From assembly GCA_031385005.1 (NCBI GenBank), contig JANNBB010000011.1, forward strand, positions 1 through 64,000: a stretch of 64,000 nucleotides of DNA, read 5' to 3'. The position numbers and the translations under genes were made by a program. This document shows, in pieces, positions 26,871 through 36,093 of this stretch (positions are counted from its first letter, which is position 1; every line of letters begins with the position of its first letter). The notes under the pieces are model-generated. The model was not told where the DNA came from. It was given only the letters and a program-made list of their open reading frames with translations, and did no database searches. Source of the DNA: JADKIH01 sp031385005 (GTDB taxonomy: Bacteria > Bacteroidota > Bacteroidia > AKYH767-A > 2013-40CM-41-45).

Positions 26871-26878
26871 TATCTTTG
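26871..26878 (+). promoter_or_regulatory. Candidate -7 element for the 26903 lipoprotein gene
   Basis: TATCTTTG matches TAnnTTTG and lies 24 nt before the start codon. No clear TTG -33 element is seen at the expected distance, so this call rests on the -7 match alone. Confidence 0.35.
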
Positions 26879-26902
26879 CATTCATAAATCCCCATTAGAA
26901 AA

Positions 26903-27382
26903 ATGAAAAAACCAATCCTCTTTTTTGCTTCTTTATTAACCATCGCAATCTCTATTTCCTCTTGCACAAAAGATAAAATTAAAGGTTGTATGGATCCTAT
27001 TTCTATTAATTACAATCCCGATGCTGAGGAAAGTGATGGTTCTTGTGAATATGCAGGTATGGGTGGAAATACAACTATCGTGGCTTTTGCACTCCATCAT
27101 GGAGATACCATCTTCAATCAACCGTCTTATCCCGATTCTGCCTTCATAAAATTTAATGCCACAGAATTTCCTGGATCTCTTCCAAGTAATTACGATCTCG
27201 TTTTAGTCGGCGATTCGGGCGAAGATCATGTTCATATTGAAAATCTCAAAAGAGGTAAATACTTCATCTACATGACGGGTTGGGATCCCGCAATCGGACA
27301 AAGAGTCTTTGGTGGAATTCCTTATGTACTTTCTCAATCTACCGGAGAGGTCGACCTGGCCGTTCCTGTTGCAGAAGACTAA
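26903..27382 (+). CDS. Small lipoprotein of unknown function
   Basis: A 159-residue protein with a lipoprotein signal ending in SISSC (Cys at about 21). It has the phrase GCMDPISINYNPDAEESDG followed by SCEY, a short Cys-containing motif (C...PxAxNYNPxA...DGSC) that recurs in many secreted Bacteroidota proteins. The rest looks like a single beta-sandwich domain (KRGKYFIYMTGWDPAIGQ). No enzyme motif is present. It stands alone between the GxxExxY repeats and the DUF4271 gene. Confidence 0.78.
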   Translation: MKKPILFFASLLTIAISISSCTKDKIKGCMDPISINYNPDAEESDGSCEYAGMGGNTTIVAFALHHGDTIFNQPSYPDSAFIKFNATEFPGSLPSNYDLVLVGDSGEDHVHIENLKRGKYFIYMTGWDPAIGQRVFGGIPYVLSQSTGEVDLAVPVAED

Positions 27383-27491
27383 CCGGATTTTCACTTTTTC
27401 TTTAAGTTTCTGAACAGTTTGAGCGGAAGTTTCGCTCTAATTGTAACCTTCTGATGATAATTGTGGTTTAGTCCATACAACAATCAGGATA

Positions 27492-28334
27492 ATGAACGGC
27501 GAATACCTGAATACTCTTATCGATACCTCCGGCGATGCATTCATTTTTGGAAAAAATGAAACAGCACCTCAGAGTGTCTTTTTGTTTCAAGCCGCCGATT
27601 CCCGGCCGTTGGAAAATAAAAACTATGTAAAAATTTTTCACGGAAACGAGCTGGCCGTTAGGAATAATTTTCCAATTGATAGAAACAACGTTGCACCCGA
27701 CTGGCTTTTTCCGATAATAATTTTAATGCTTTCCTTTTTTGCCTGGATGAAGGTTTTTTATAGCAAGTATTTTATTCAAATGATAAAGGCCTTTTTCAAT
27801 TTGAATTTATCAAACCAGATTGTGAGGGATGAAAACATTTTCATTCAACGAATTTCAATTTACCTCAGCATCGTATTCAATCTCATCGCAGCCCTATTGA
27901 TTTATTTAATTAGTATTCACTATGGCTGGCACCTAGGTGGCTTGGAACCTGGTTTTACACGATATTTATTATTTGTGCTTTTTGTAACACTCACTTATGC
28001 ACTTAAATACTTGATTCTTAAGATTTGCGGCTGGCTTTTTGAACAGGAAAAGGAAATTGCCACCTATATTTTTAATATCTTTCTCATCAATAATATTCTC
28101 GGAATGGCCTTATTGCCATTTGTTTGCCTGCTGGCTTATAACTCTTCTTCCATCGGATCCGGTTTTATTGTCATCCCAATTGTATTGGTTTGTGGTGCTT
28201 TCCTTTGGCGATTGGTAAAAGGAATCAGGATTGGATTGGGGACAGGTTCTTTCTCTCCTCTCTATTTATTTTTATATCTTTGCACCCTTGAAATCGCACC
28301 CCTGATGATTTTTATACGGATTATTGTACAATAG
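27492..28334 (+). CDS. DUF4271 family membrane protein
   Basis: A 280-residue membrane protein with about six hydrophobic segments from residue 70 onward, including WLFPIIILMLSFFAWM and ISIYLSIVFNLIAALLIYL. Sequence and position before hemD match the DUF4271 family, which is restricted to Bacteroidota and has no known role. The N-terminal 65 residues are soluble. The gap to hemD is 43 nt. It may be a haem- or envelope-linked protein, judged only by its neighbour. Confidence 0.82.
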   Translation: MNGEYLNTLIDTSGDAFIFGKNETAPQSVFLFQAADSRPLENKNYVKIFHGNELAVRNNFPIDRNNVAPDWLFPIIILMLSFFAWMKVFYSKYFIQMIKAFFNLNLSNQIVRDENIFIQRISIYLSIVFNLIAALLIYLISIHYGWHLGGLEPGFTRYLLFVLFVTLTYALKYLILKICGWLFEQEKEIATYIFNIFLINNILGMALLPFVCLLAYNSSSIGSGFIVIPIVLVCGAFLWRLVKGIRIGLGTGSFSPLYLFLYLCTLEIAPLMIFIRIIVQ

Positions 28335-28377
28335 CATCTGACACAGGTATTTGTTAACGAAACGGAAATTTTTTTAG

Positions 28378-29127
28378 ATGAATTTAAAGGTTAAAAGTAT
28401 CCTTGTTACTCAACCCAAACCCGAAACAGAAAAATCTCCCTACTTTGATCTTTCAAAAAAGTTCAGTGTAAAGATTGATTTTCGGCCATTTATACACGTC
28501 GAACCCATTTCGGCCAAGGATTTTCGTAAAGAAAAAGTCAACATCCCGGAACATACAGCCGTTATCTTAACCAGCAGAAATGCTGCAGATAATTTCTTTC
28601 GCATCTGCAATGAAATGCGAATTACCGTTCCGGAAACCATGAAGTACTTTTGCGTTTCCGAATCGACTGCTTATTACCTCCAAAAATTTGTCGTTTACCG
28701 CAAGCGGAAGATTTTCTTTGGTAAGCAAACCATCACCGACCTGATGGACCTTATCAAAAAACATAAAAAAGAAAAATTCCTCGTCCCCTGTACAGATATT
28801 CACAAGCAAGAAATTTTTGAAACACTCGATTCCCACAGCATCGACTATACAAAAGCAGTAATTTATAAAACTGTTGCCAGCGACCTTTCCGATTTGGCAA
28901 ATGTAAATTATGATGTACTAGTTTTTTTCAGCCCTTCCGGAATCACTTCACTCTTTAAAAATTTCCCGAAATTCAAGCAAAATACTACCCGGATTGCAGC
29001 TTTTGGGCCGACTACTGCTCAGGCCGTTCACGATGCCGGACTACGCCTCGATATTCAGGCGCCTGTACCTGCTGCCCCTTCGATGACCATGGCGCTCGAA
29101 CAATACATCAAGAAAGCCAATAAGTAA
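28378..29127 (+). CDS. hemD: Uroporphyrinogen-III synthase
   Basis: A 249-residue cytoplasmic enzyme that cyclises hydroxymethylbilane to uroporphyrinogen III in haem synthesis. The family is poorly conserved, but AVILTSRNAADNFFRI, YDVLVFFSPSGITSLF and IAAFGPTTAQAVHDAG are its usual landmarks. The length is normal. It begins 43 nt after the DUF4271 gene and ends 4 nt before rnpA, so it belongs to a compact run of genes ending at about 33067. Confidence 0.88.
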   Translation: MNLKVKSILVTQPKPETEKSPYFDLSKKFSVKIDFRPFIHVEPISAKDFRKEKVNIPEHTAVILTSRNAADNFFRICNEMRITVPETMKYFCVSESTAYYLQKFVVYRKRKIFFGKQTITDLMDLIKKHKKEKFLVPCTDIHKQEIFETLDSHSIDYTKAVIYKTVASDLSDLANVNYDVLVFFSPSGITSLFKNFPKFKQNTTRIAAFGPTTAQAVHDAGLRLDIQAPVPAAPSMTMALEQYIKKANK

Positions 29128-29131
29128 CCCA

Positions 29132-29545
29132 ATGCCTGCAACGGCTTCCATCTATCCTCAGACATTCCGTAAAAAAGAAAGACTTTGCAGCAGAAAGCTT
29201 TTACAGGAAGTCGCACTCAAAGGAAGAAATATCAATCAAAGTGAAATCCGCCTCGCTTGGTTGCCGGTCAAACTTGCTATTAATACCCCTCTCCAAACTG
29301 CATTTTCAGTCTCCAAAAGAAATTTCAAAAATTCAGTTGATAGAAACCGTATCAAACGAAGAATGCGTGAGGCATACAGAAGAAATAAATCAACTTTTTT
29401 TCCGTTATTGGTTAATCAACAAACACAATTTGCTTTACTTTTCGTTTATACCGGCAAAGAAACCATTTCATATAGTGAAATTGAAGTCAAAATAATTAAT
29501 CTGCTCTCTAAACTTGTTGAAGACATTCAAAAAAATAATCGCTAA
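29132..29545 (+). CDS. rnpA: Ribonuclease P protein component
   Basis: A 137-residue basic protein that binds the RNase P RNA and helps mature tRNA 5' ends. The RNR signature is present as SVSKRNFKNSVDRNRIKRRM, followed by REAYR. The reading frame overlaps the yidD gene by about 30 nt, the usual arrangement of this pair. The rpmH gene, often just upstream in other bacteria, is not here; hemD takes its place. Confidence 0.93.
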   Translation: MPATASIYPQTFRKKERLCSRKLLQEVALKGRNINQSEIRLAWLPVKLAINTPLQTAFSVSKRNFKNSVDRNRIKRRMREAYRRNKSTFFPLLVNQQTQFALLFVYTGKETISYSEIEVKIINLLSKLVEDIQKNNR

Positions 29546-29747
29546 AATTCTTTCCGGAATAATTCGATTTTATCAATTGACACTATCACCGTTGCTCGGT
29601 GCCAATTGCCGTTACGAACCTTCCTGCTCTGAATATAGTTTGCAAGCAATAAAAAAATATGGTCCATTTAAAGGATTCTATCTCGGATTAAAACGAATCT
29701 TGCGTTGTCACCCCTGGGGCGGTCACGGCTACGACCCATTACCTTAA
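29514..29747 (+). CDS. yidD: Membrane protein insertion efficiency factor
   Basis: A 77-residue protein with the full YidD signature: TLSPLLGANCRYEPSCSEY, then AIKKYGPFKGFYLGLKRILRC and HPWGGHGYDP. It assists membrane insertion of YidC substrates. Start is TTG at 29514 or 29517, inside the end of rnpA; no in-frame ATG is available. The next gene begins 16 nt downstream. Confidence 0.92.
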   Translation: MLKTFKKIIAKILSGIIRFYQLTLSPLLGANCRYEPSCSEYSLQAIKKYGPFKGFYLGLKRILRCHPWGGHGYDPLP

Positions 29748-29763
29748 AGAAGAAACATCTGTC

Positions 29764-31458
29764 ATGAAAAAAATAACCGGTAAAGTAAAAAGAACACTCA
29801 TCATTGTTGCTGTTGTATGCTCATCCATTCTCAGCTTCTCTTTCGTGGACTATTATTTTCAATACTCGAAAGATCTCGACATATTTACTTCACTCTTCCG
29901 GGATATAAATATTTATTATGTCGATACAATTGACTCAGGAAAGCTAATGAAAAAAGGGATAGACGAAATGTTGAACAGTCTTGATCCCTATACAAATTTC
30001 ATCCCTGAATCAGAAAAAGATGATTATCGTTTCACTACCTCAGGACAATATGGCGGAATCGGCGCAGTCATCCGACAAACAAATGAGTTTATTGTCATCA
30101 GCGATCCCTATGATGGATATCCTGCCTATAAAGCCGGACTTATTGCCGGAGATAAAATTCTTAAAATCGATTCAATCGATGCCAGAGGAAAACGTACCGA
30201 CGATGTCAGCAGACTGCTCAAAGGAACTCCTGGAACACAAGTGAAATTATTGATACAACGACTCGATAGTATTCCCTATGAAATCATACTTACACGAGAA
30301 GAAATCAAAGTAAAAAGTGTTCCTTTTTCAGGAATCGTTCGAGATGGTATCGGTTATATCAAATTAAATAATTTTACGGAGCAGGCAAGCAAAGAATTAA
30401 CAACCGCTCTGAAGGAAATGAAGGCTTCCGGAAATCTTCGGGGACTCGTTTTAGATATTCGCGGAAATCCGGGTGGATTGTTGAATCAGGCCGTCAGTAT
30501 TTCGAATATTTTTGTAGACAAAGGTCAGGCAATCGTAAACACAAAAGGGAAAATCAGGGACAACAATAAAACCTATTTTGCTTTGAACGAACCAGTCGAT
30601 ACTAAGATTCCTGTGGCCGTTTTGGTTAATAGTTCTTCCGCATCCGCATCGGAAATTGTTTCCGGTTCTCTTCAGGATCTGGACAGGGCCGTCATCGTAG
30701 GTCAACGTACATATGGAAAAGGATTGGTTCAGAATACCCGGCCTTTATCCTACAATACTCAATTGAAATTAACAACAGCGAAGTATTATATTCCAAGCGG
30801 AAGATGCATTCAAGCGCTTGACTATTCACACCGCAACGAAGACGGCAGTGTAGGCAAAATTCCCGATTCACTCACCACTGCTTTCAAAACAAAAGCCGGT
30901 CGAATAGTTTTTGATGGCGGAGGAGTTCTGCCCGATGAAGTTACAGTCCCCAAAAAACCGAGCAACATCACCACAAGTCTCATCTCAAAAAACATCATTT
31001 TCAATTTTGCTACTAAATATATCAGTTCTCATCCCAAGCCGGAATCAACAATCATCGAGCTGACGCAAAAAGATTTCGAGAATTTTAAAATTTTCCTTAC
31101 CGGAAAAGATTACGACTATACTACTAAGTCTGAAAAATCACTGGATGAACTTAAGAAAAATGCCGAAGAGGAAAATTATCTTGCTGCGCTTAAAAATGAT
31201 ATCGAAGGACTCAAATCAAAAATCGCCCACAATAAACTGGATGACGTAGAAAAAAATAAAGAAGAAATTATTTCGGTATTGGAAGAGGAAGTTGCTGCGA
31301 GGTATTATTTACAAGCGGGACGTATACGCCAATCCTTGCAGCAGGACAAGGAATTTGATAAGGCCGTTGAAATCCTCAACGATAGTATTTATTATTACGG
31401 ATTACTTAACGGGAGTATAAAGCCGGCAAAAACAGTGGAGGAGTCCATTAAGAAATAA
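29764..31458 (+). CDS. S41 family C-terminal processing peptidase, second paralogue
   Basis: A 564-residue periplasmic protease with one N-terminal membrane anchor (about 11-28). The PDZ domain covers about 95-170 (AGLIAGDKILKIDSI). The dyad is Ser294 in SASASEI and Lys319 in TYGKGLVQ, 25 residues apart. Compared with the copy at 5782, it has a longer C-terminal helical region rich in Lys and Glu (about 440-560). It follows rnpA-yidD directly, a common arrangement in Bacteroidota. The two paralogues probably have different substrates. Confidence 0.92.
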   Translation: MKKITGKVKRTLIIVAVVCSSILSFSFVDYYFQYSKDLDIFTSLFRDINIYYVDTIDSGKLMKKGIDEMLNSLDPYTNFIPESEKDDYRFTTSGQYGGIGAVIRQTNEFIVISDPYDGYPAYKAGLIAGDKILKIDSIDARGKRTDDVSRLLKGTPGTQVKLLIQRLDSIPYEIILTREEIKVKSVPFSGIVRDGIGYIKLNNFTEQASKELTTALKEMKASGNLRGLVLDIRGNPGGLLNQAVSISNIFVDKGQAIVNTKGKIRDNNKTYFALNEPVDTKIPVAVLVNSSSASASEIVSGSLQDLDRAVIVGQRTYGKGLVQNTRPLSYNTQLKLTTAKYYIPSGRCIQALDYSHRNEDGSVGKIPDSLTTAFKTKAGRIVFDGGGVLPDEVTVPKKPSNITTSLISKNIIFNFATKYISSHPKPESTIIELTQKDFENFKIFLTGKDYDYTTKSEKSLDELKKNAEEENYLAALKNDIEGLKSKIAHNKLDDVEKNKEEIISVLEEEVAARYYLQAGRIRQSLQQDKEFDKAVEILNDSIYYYGLLNGSIKPAKTVEESIKK

Positions 31459-31489
31459 GAAGAATTCTCTTTTTCGAGGAAGATAGTTT

Positions 31490-33067
31490 ATGGGTAACAA
31501 AGGTATACTTAGTACAAATTACATTTATTTTACCGGACTGCTTCTTCTTGTGGCTGCACTTCCTCTCTCGCTATTCGTCATCAGCATTTCTCAATTTGTT
31601 TTAGCAGCAGCTTTTTTAATGGAAGGTGATGTGCGGGTGAAGCTGAAAAATTTTCTTTCTAATAAAACCGCTCTTCTTTTTACCGGAATCTGGCTCTTGC
31701 ATCTGATCGGATTGGCCTGGACTGAAAATTTTGACGAAGGGTTAAAAGATCTACGAATAAAATTACCCCTATTGTTGATTCCTCTTTTTGTCGCAGGGAG
31801 TAAACCGCTTACCGCAAAACAATTTCGATGGCTGCTTTTGATTTTTGTTTCAGCCGTTTTTTGTGCTTCTCTGATTAGCATGGCTGTTTTAGTCGGAATT
31901 ATCGAACGCGATATTCGCGATATTCGGGATATTTTTATCTTCAACATATCCCACATCCGATTCGCACTTTTTGTTTGTCTTTCTATTTTCATTTTATTCC
32001 GGTTGGCATTTCAAGAGCGAAAGAATGTTCGACCTGTTTTTAAAATTCTATCTGTTCTCTTAGCTGTATGGCTTTTTCTTTTTCTTATAATCGTGGAATC
32101 AGTTACCGGAATTCTCATCTTCAGCACTACCGGTATCTTACTACTTTTGTATTATGTTTTCAAATCTTCTAATCTTGCGTTACGAATTATCCTGGGTGTT
32201 TCCATTCTTGTTTTACCGCTGGCAGCCATTTTAACTTTACAAAAATTCGTTGCAGATTATTATCAGACTCATCCTTATCCCATCAACACTTCTGACAAAA
32301 CTGCTTTGGGAAATGAATACGGCTTCAACCTGGAAGACCCGCAATATGAAAACGGTTATCCGATATGGGTTTATATTTGTGACAAAGAATTGTCGGATAC
32401 CTGGAATCAGGTAAGTACAATTCCTTACGATTCTTTAGATGAAAGAAAACAACCCCTCAGACATACTCTCATCCGTTTTCTGGCTAGTAAAGGGTTACGC
32501 AAAGATTCAGATGGCGTAAAGAAGCTTTCCCAAAAAGAAATCAGATCCATTGAACGTGGAATTGCCAATGTAAATTATCAGGAGATATCCAGTCTGAAAG
32601 CCAGGTTTATGCAGATCGTCTGGGAGTTTGATCAATCTATTCGAGGAGCAAACCCAAGTGGTCATTCCGTTACCCAACGTTTCGAGTTCTGGAAAGCAGC
32701 AGTCGGGATCTCTTCAAAGAATTTTTTCATCGGTGTCGGAACCGGTGATATGCCTGCCGCTTACCATGTCCAGTATGATTTAATGAAAAGCTCACTCGAT
32801 GAAAACCACCGTTTGCGAGCACACAATCAATATCTCGCCATTCTGGTGGCCTTTGGGATACTGGGACTGATTTATTTTATCTCCGCTTTTTTCTTTCCAT
32901 TACTTTATTTCAAACGAAATGTGGGATATCTGTTTTTCGTTTTCTTTATCATCATAGCTCTTTCCATGCTCACAGAAGATACAATGGAAACACAAGTGGG
33001 TGCCACCTTTACTGCATTATTCTATTTCGTTTTTTTATTTGCTGATCCGGAAAGAGCGCATTCGTAA
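31490..33067 (+). CDS. O-antigen ligase family membrane protein
   Basis: A 525-residue protein with about ten membrane helices and a large soluble loop (about 260-400). GHSVTQRFEFWKAA, FFIGVGTGDM and RAHNQYLAILVAFGILGL are the Wzy_C family pattern, in which the loop residues contact the polymer. It may join O-antigen to lipid A-core or act on another surface glycan. It converges on the glycosyltransferase gene with a gap of only 4 nt, and both likely serve surface polysaccharide synthesis. Confidence 0.85.
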   Translation: MGNKGILSTNYIYFTGLLLLVAALPLSLFVISISQFVLAAAFLMEGDVRVKLKNFLSNKTALLFTGIWLLHLIGLAWTENFDEGLKDLRIKLPLLLIPLFVAGSKPLTAKQFRWLLLIFVSAVFCASLISMAVLVGIIERDIRDIRDIFIFNISHIRFALFVCLSIFILFRLAFQERKNVRPVFKILSVLLAVWLFLFLIIVESVTGILIFSTTGILLLLYYVFKSSNLALRIILGVSILVLPLAAILTLQKFVADYYQTHPYPINTSDKTALGNEYGFNLEDPQYENGYPIWVYICDKELSDTWNQVSTIPYDSLDERKQPLRHTLIRFLASKGLRKDSDGVKKLSQKEIRSIERGIANVNYQEISSLKARFMQIVWEFDQSIRGANPSGHSVTQRFEFWKAAVGISSKNFFIGVGTGDMPAAYHVQYDLMKSSLDENHRLRAHNQYLAILVAFGILGLIYFISAFFFPLLYFKRNVGYLFFVFFIIIALSMLTEDTMETQVGATFTALFYFVFLFADPERAHS

Positions 33068-33071
33068 AAAA

Positions 33072-34100
33072 TTATATCTTCTTCCATTGTAAAATGCGTT
33101 CAGCAACCATTCGTGGTGTTACGTCATTAATGCAATGACAAGATGCCGGCAAATTTTTACACGATGTGCACGATCGGTCAATAACCAGATACTCTGCTTG
33201 TTTACCAATTGGCGCCCAACGTTGCGGGTCCATCGGTCGGATGGGTGGATATATTCCTAAAGCATATTTTCCGAGCGCCGATGCAATATGCAATGGTCCT
33301 GTGCTGGCAGCAATAATGCCATCACTGTTATTTAAGAGTGAAAGAAGTTCGTTCAAGTTCAACAGGCCCGATAAATTAATAACCTGTTGTGGAATAGTCT
33401 GTACCCAATTGTCTAATATTAACTTTTCTTTTTCACCTCCGGTAATAATTATTTGGAATTGCTCAACAGGCAATTGACTTATCAGATTTTTGTAATGTTC
33501 CATACTCCATTCACGCGCGCTGGCATTCGACTTGGGATGAATAATCAGATTAAATTTATTTTTTGAAAGAGAGGTTTTTATTTTTTCGGTTAGTTCATAC
33601 CGGGGATTAAGTTGAAAATGTCGGGCAAGTTCTTCTTTACTTAGCGACTCATGAAATCCCAAACCACTTAATAGTTTAACATTCAGTTGTGCCTCATGAA
33701 AGGGTGAGTTTTTTCTTCCGAGGGGAATTAATTTATTGCAAGTCCACCAATGAAATATCCTGTTTGTCGTTCCTATTCGCAAACCAACTTCTGCAAGTTT
33801 CGCTGAGCGAGCAATATCTTTTCTCGGAAAAACATGGACGATAGCATCTGCTTTTATTCTACGGATGAATTCAGTCCGGCCTGTTTCATCCAAATCTTTA
33901 AACGAATCGTAATCGATAAATTCATCAATCGCATCACAGCAATTAATAACAGGCATCGTATAACCTCTTCCAAAGAAAATGACTTGTGTTTCACTACCCA
34001 AAAATTTTTTAATCAAGGAAGCAAGAGGAAGTGTAAGCACAACATCGCCAATGGCATCTGTTCTGCTGATGATTATTCGTTGAATCTTCTTTGAACCCAA
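33072..34100 (-). CDS. Glycosyltransferase family 9 (heptosyltransferase-like)
   Basis: A 342-residue GT9 enzyme. The N-terminal RTDAIGDVVLTLPLASLIK and the C-terminal region with TGGEKEKLIL, INLSGLLNLNELLSLL and IAASTGPLHIASALG are diagnostic. The last 30 residues hold a Cys-rich tail (CTSCKNLPASCHC), which may bind metal and is not part of the core fold. The donor may be ADP-heptose or another nucleotide sugar. It begins 1 nt after the GT2 gene ends, so the two form one transcript. Confidence 0.88.
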   Translation of the reverse strand: MGSKKIQRIIISRTDAIGDVVLTLPLASLIKKFLGSETQVIFFGRGYTMPVINCCDAIDEFIDYDSFKDLDETGRTEFIRRIKADAIVHVFPRKDIARSAKLAEVGLRIGTTNRIFHWWTCNKLIPLGRKNSPFHEAQLNVKLLSGLGFHESLSKEELARHFQLNPRYELTEKIKTSLSKNKFNLIIHPKSNASAREWSMEHYKNLISQLPVEQFQIIITGGEKEKLILDNWVQTIPQQVINLSGLLNLNELLSLLNNSDGIIAASTGPLHIASALGKYALGIYPPIRPMDPQRWAPIGKQAEYLVIDRSCTSCKNLPASCHCINDVTPRMVAERILQWKKI

Positions 34101-34101
34101 T

Positions 34102-34860
34102 TTATTTTTTCGTTTTCTGAAGTTCGTACAATTTCACATATTTGATAAAGGATGCATGAGCAGAAATTTTGCAAATAACAAAGCCATAATAGCCGTCTAA
34201 AAATCCTAAATGAAAAAAGTAATCCCGAACAAAACGAGCCAGGGGTTTTATGATAATTTTTATAAGTGAAGAATGCACGCCCGAGTCATTTGCCATTCGT
34301 GCGGAGATTTCCGTAAACCGATTTACCTGATCGAGGTGTTCCCTGATAGAATAGTAGGAGTAATGCAGCAAATCTCCATTTAAAAATCCGGATGAATGTT
34401 TATCATCTAATTGATATTTATCGTGCGGATTAATTCCTCCCCAATGACCTTTCGACTTTTTAAAAAGTCGCAGTTTCGTATCAGGATACCAGCCACTATG
34501 CCGAATCCATTGGCCACAGTAATTGGTCAGGCGGTTAAAAGAATATCCGTCTTTTTCCCACGATGTTTTAATTGAAAGTATGGATTCTCTCAACTCCGGA
34601 GAAATGGCTTCATCTGCATCTAACGATAAAATATATTCTGATGTACTCCGGGAAACAGCAAAGTTCTTTTGTTCGATATGACCTTTAAATGGATGGATGA
34701 TAAAAGCAGCATTGTTGCTTCTGCAAATCTCTTCCGTACGGTCCGTCGAGCCGGAATCAACGACAATAATTTCATCGGCTATTCCTGCAAGCGATTTGAG
34801 GCAACGGTCAATATTCCGTTCTTCATTGAATGTGATTATTAGAGCAGTAAGCTTTATCAT
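34102..34860 (-). CDS. Glycosyltransferase family 2, LPS core type
   Basis: A 252-residue cytoplasmic GT2 enzyme. It has IITFNEERNIDRCLKSL, the VVDSGSTD motif (33-40) and the metal-binding D81-A-D83 in SLDADEA. The overall pattern resembles the WaaE/KdtX group that glucosylates LPS core. Together with the GT9 and the O-antigen-ligase-like gene, it suggests LPS core or O-chain assembly. The acceptor cannot be told from sequence. Confidence 0.87.
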   Translation of the reverse strand: MIKLTALIITFNEERNIDRCLKSLAGIADEIIVVDSGSTDRTEEICRSNNAAFIIHPFKGHIEQKNFAVSRSTSEYILSLDADEAISPELRESILSIKTSWEKDGYSFNRLTNYCGQWIRHSGWYPDTKLRLFKKSKGHWGGINPHDKYQLDDKHSSGFLNGDLLHYSYYSIREHLDQVNRFTEISARMANDSGVHSSLIKIIIKPLARFVRDYFFHLGFLDGYYGFVICKISAHASFIKYVKLYELQKTKK

Positions 34861-34904
34861 GACTTTTCAACGCCTGCAAGTTAGATATATTTCTTTAAGA
34901 GGTT

Positions 34905-35867
34905 TTGCAGAGCGAATGGTTTCTTGTTTCTTTGTCGGATATTGTCAACTTGGAAACGTTTTTAAAAAATACCGAATCATTTATTTCTTCAATCAGCAAG
35001 GGCGAAAGAAAAGCCCTCGCTCGCGGCATATCTGTGGTCGAAAATGAATTGGATGGATCAGCCGAATTACTGAAGTTGCTGAAAGTTAGAGATGTTCCTG
35101 TTATCGGCTTTACCGGTCCTCCGGGAGCAGGAAAAAGCACACTCATCAATGCATTCATCCGAAAAATTACCGGCCTAAATAAAAAAGTCGCCGTCCTTGC
35201 CGTCGACCCGACTTCTCCATTTAACTTTGGCTCACTTTTAGGCGACCGCTTGCGAATGGCCGAACATTTTAACGACGAAAAAGTTTTTATTCGATCCGTT
35301 GCTACTCGGGGTTCATTAGGTGGACTGACCGAAAAAATAATTGAAATTACAGACTTGCTCAAATCGGCCGATTTCGATTTTATTCTTATCGAAACGGTTG
35401 GTGTTGGTCAATCCGAAGTTGAAATTGCCGGACTAGCCGATACGACTATCGTCGTTGTAGTGCCCGAATCCGGTGACGATATTCAGGCACTTAAATCGGG
35501 AATCATGGAAATTGCCGATATTTTTGTCGTCAACAAATCAGATCGTGAAGGTGCTGCCACATTCGAAAATAATCTCAAGAAAATGCTCATGTACAGGCCA
35601 GCCGGCGAGTGGTCGATTCCTGTTCTAAGCACCATTGCTACAACAGGAGAGGGAGTGGAAGAGGTTTTCGAAAAAACAATCTTGCACAGAGAATCAAAAT
35701 CATTTAATGAGAAAAAATATTTTCTACTCACTGAAAAAGCCTGGAAACTGATTAGCAACAATAGAATGAAAGGCATTAAAAAAGAGGAAATTCATAAAGC
35801 TATTCAACTCGAAGCGGCTGATGGATCTTTTAATCTTTATCGCTTTATAGAGAAATTCAATCGTTAA
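34905..35867 (+). CDS. meaB: Methylmalonyl-CoA mutase-associated GTPase MeaB
   Basis: A 320-residue G3E family GTPase that guards B12 loading and protection of methylmalonyl-CoA mutase. It has Walker A GPPGAGKST (71-79), switch residues in DPTSPFNFGSLLGDR, ETVGVGQSE, and the guanine-specificity NKSD. The start is uncertain: no ATG is available, and the first in-frame candidates are TTG codons at 34905 and near 34929. The mutase genes are not in this window. The gene diverges from the GT2 gene. Confidence 0.9.
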   Translation: MQSEWFLVSLSDIVNLETFLKNTESFISSISKGERKALARGISVVENELDGSAELLKLLKVRDVPVIGFTGPPGAGKSTLINAFIRKITGLNKKVAVLAVDPTSPFNFGSLLGDRLRMAEHFNDEKVFIRSVATRGSLGGLTEKIIEITDLLKSADFDFILIETVGVGQSEVEIAGLADTTIVVVVPESGDDIQALKSGIMEIADIFVVNKSDREGAATFENNLKKMLMYRPAGEWSIPVLSTIATTGEGVEEVFEKTILHRESKSFNEKKYFLLTEKAWKLISNNRMKGIKKEEIHKAIQLEAADGSFNLYRFIEKFNR

Positions 35868-36060
35868 AATAGGACTTTTTTGTTCGTTGTAATGGAATTT
35901 TTATTGGAAAAATGGTTCAAAAATCAACATAAAAGAGCAGAAATTTTTTTATCGGTACTAACAATTGTATACTGACAACTGATTTCCAAAAGAGCTAAAT
36001 GATTGTGTTTAAGTATCAAAAAATGATTTATTTTGCAGTCCTAAAATAGTTGTAAATTGT

Positions 36061-36079
36061 TTCACATTTTAAATGTGAA
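36061..36079 (+). promoter_or_regulatory. Palindromic leader element before the PKD protein gene
   Basis: TTCACATTTTAAATGTGAA has 8-bp arms around a 3-nt centre and lies 14 nt before the start codon. In DNA it could be an operator; in RNA it would be an AT-rich hairpin near the ribosome site. Its orientation (TCACA then TGTGA) is inverted relative to a CRP site. Confidence 0.4.
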
Positions 36080-36093
36080 CTTTAAAATAAGGC

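Noticed and set aside
36061..36079. CRP/FNR-type operator
   Set aside because: The palindrome reads TCACA...TGTGA, the reverse orientation of the CRP half-sites, and the spacing is too short.
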